Assembly: GCA_028278125.1 (NCBI GenBank)
Contig: JANQEY010000145.1
Span: 32,814-96,813, forward strand
From: a bacterium
GTDB lineage: Bacteria; Electryoneota; Electryoneia; Electryoneales; Electryoneaceae
Length of the DNA: 64,000 bases
Direction: 5' to 3'
Part shown: in pieces, positions 63,780 through 64,000 of the stretch
How the letters are laid out: each line of letters starts with the position of its first letter
How positions within the stretch are numbered: position 1 is the first letter of the stretch
Notes under the pieces: generated by a model
Told to the model about the DNA's origin: nothing
The model's database searches: none
The model's input: only the letters and a program-made list of their open reading frames with translations
Program-made: the position numbers and the translations under genes

Positions 63780-64000
63780 CCAGGGAAGAGATTACTTTGG
63801 TGGTGGGCAACTACACCCACCGAGCTACACTGACGTTTCGGTTCGCTGCACTGCGTTCCGCTCGCAATGACGTGACTGGTATTTATTTTAATTCAGGCAT
63901 TAATAAACCCTGTTGTCGGAGCCAACAGGGCCACCCAAATGGGACAATTGAATCAGTTCCGGAAAATTTTGCTGATTAAATAAAAAATGGAGATTGCTTC
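63711..64000. repeat. Dispersed repeat block overlapping and following the FG-GAP gene
   Basis: GAGGTAGCCCGGGAACAGCG-TTTCCCGGGG (63712-63740) matches GAGGTAGCCCGGGACCACC near 44633. Beyond the stop are GGTGGGCAACTACACCC-ACCGAGCTACACTG, GTTCGCTGCACTGCGTTCCG-CTCGCAATGACGTG, a CCCTGTTG...CAACAGGG palindrome (63908-63930) and GAGATTGCTTC at the window end. All pieces recur in the blocks near 23, 44 and 50 kb. A second C-terminus-like coding tail (RKILLIK then stop, 63960-63983) lies in the same frame as the gene. Confidence 0.8.

Overview
The window reads as a chromosomal segment of a Gram-negative-type bacterium from the FCB superphylum or a neighbouring candidate phylum (inference). Five large secreted proteins end in a type IX secretion (T9SS type A) sorting domain with the YPNPFN signature and a terminal K-LLLIK-like tail. 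There is also Lol lipoprotein-sorting machinery, a TolC-family channel, an outer-membrane barrel and a Bacteroidota-style Bat operon. By eye the base composition is moderate, with AT-rich intergenic DNA. I found no rRNA, tRNA, CRISPR array, prophage or transposase.

Layout. 0-0.45 kb: 3' end of a histidine kinase. 0.5-4.2 kb: gingipain-like C25 peptidase homologue (minus). 4.5-6.7 kb: malic enzyme-phosphotransacetylase fusion (minus). 7.4-13.6 kb: two paralogous secreted multidomain T9SS proteins (plus). 13.7-14.9 kb: a protein joining a degenerate PLD-like domain to a PUA/EVE-like domain (minus). 15.4-17.1 kb: periplasmic-binding/PAS/HisKA sensor without an ATPase domain (plus). 17.1-18.3 kb: a small secreted protein and a beta-barrel (minus). 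18.5-20.4 kb: lolC-lolD (plus). 20.7-23.2 kb: clpC (plus). 23.2-23.7 kb: a palindromic repeat cluster. 23.7-33.8 kb: a minus-strand run with a small lipoprotein, a FabK/nitronate-monooxygenase-like enzyme, a TPR/DUF3108 protein, a complete TRAP-T transporter (dctM, dctQ, dctP, TatT-like lipoprotein), a tandem ThyX and a receiver/PilZ-like protein. 34.2-44.4 kb: the Bat operon (moxR, DUF58, batD-like, batA, lipoprotein, batB/C fusion, batD, batE; minus). 44.4-45.0 kb: more repeats. 45.0-49.0 kb: radical-SAM/SPASM protein, small secreted protein, beta-helix T9SS protein (plus). 49.0-50.8 kb: signal peptidase I, repeats, redoxin lipoprotein. 50.8-53.9 kb: pyrR-pyrB-pyrC with an attenuator leader (minus). 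54.0-57.5 kb: coaE and a long acidic TPR protein. 57.6-61.8 kb: MacA-like adaptor, MacB-like permease and TolC-like channel (minus). 62.0-63.8 kb: FG-GAP repeat T9SS protein (plus), running into another repeat block.

The most notable observation is the pyr leader. On the minus strand a near-consensus PyrR-binding hairpin covers the Shine-Dalgarno of an unlisted 41-codon ORF, and that ORF stops in the loop of an intrinsic terminator just before pyrR. This layout predicts control by leader-peptide translation, as I recall being described for Thermus, and not by a classical antiterminator. Other points worth following are the PLD-remnant/PUA protein, the repeated FliM-like LSQxDIEAL motifs in the acidic TPR protein, the C25 homologue lacking the expected catalytic His, and palindromic repeats that appear to have entered the 3' end of a T9SS gene.
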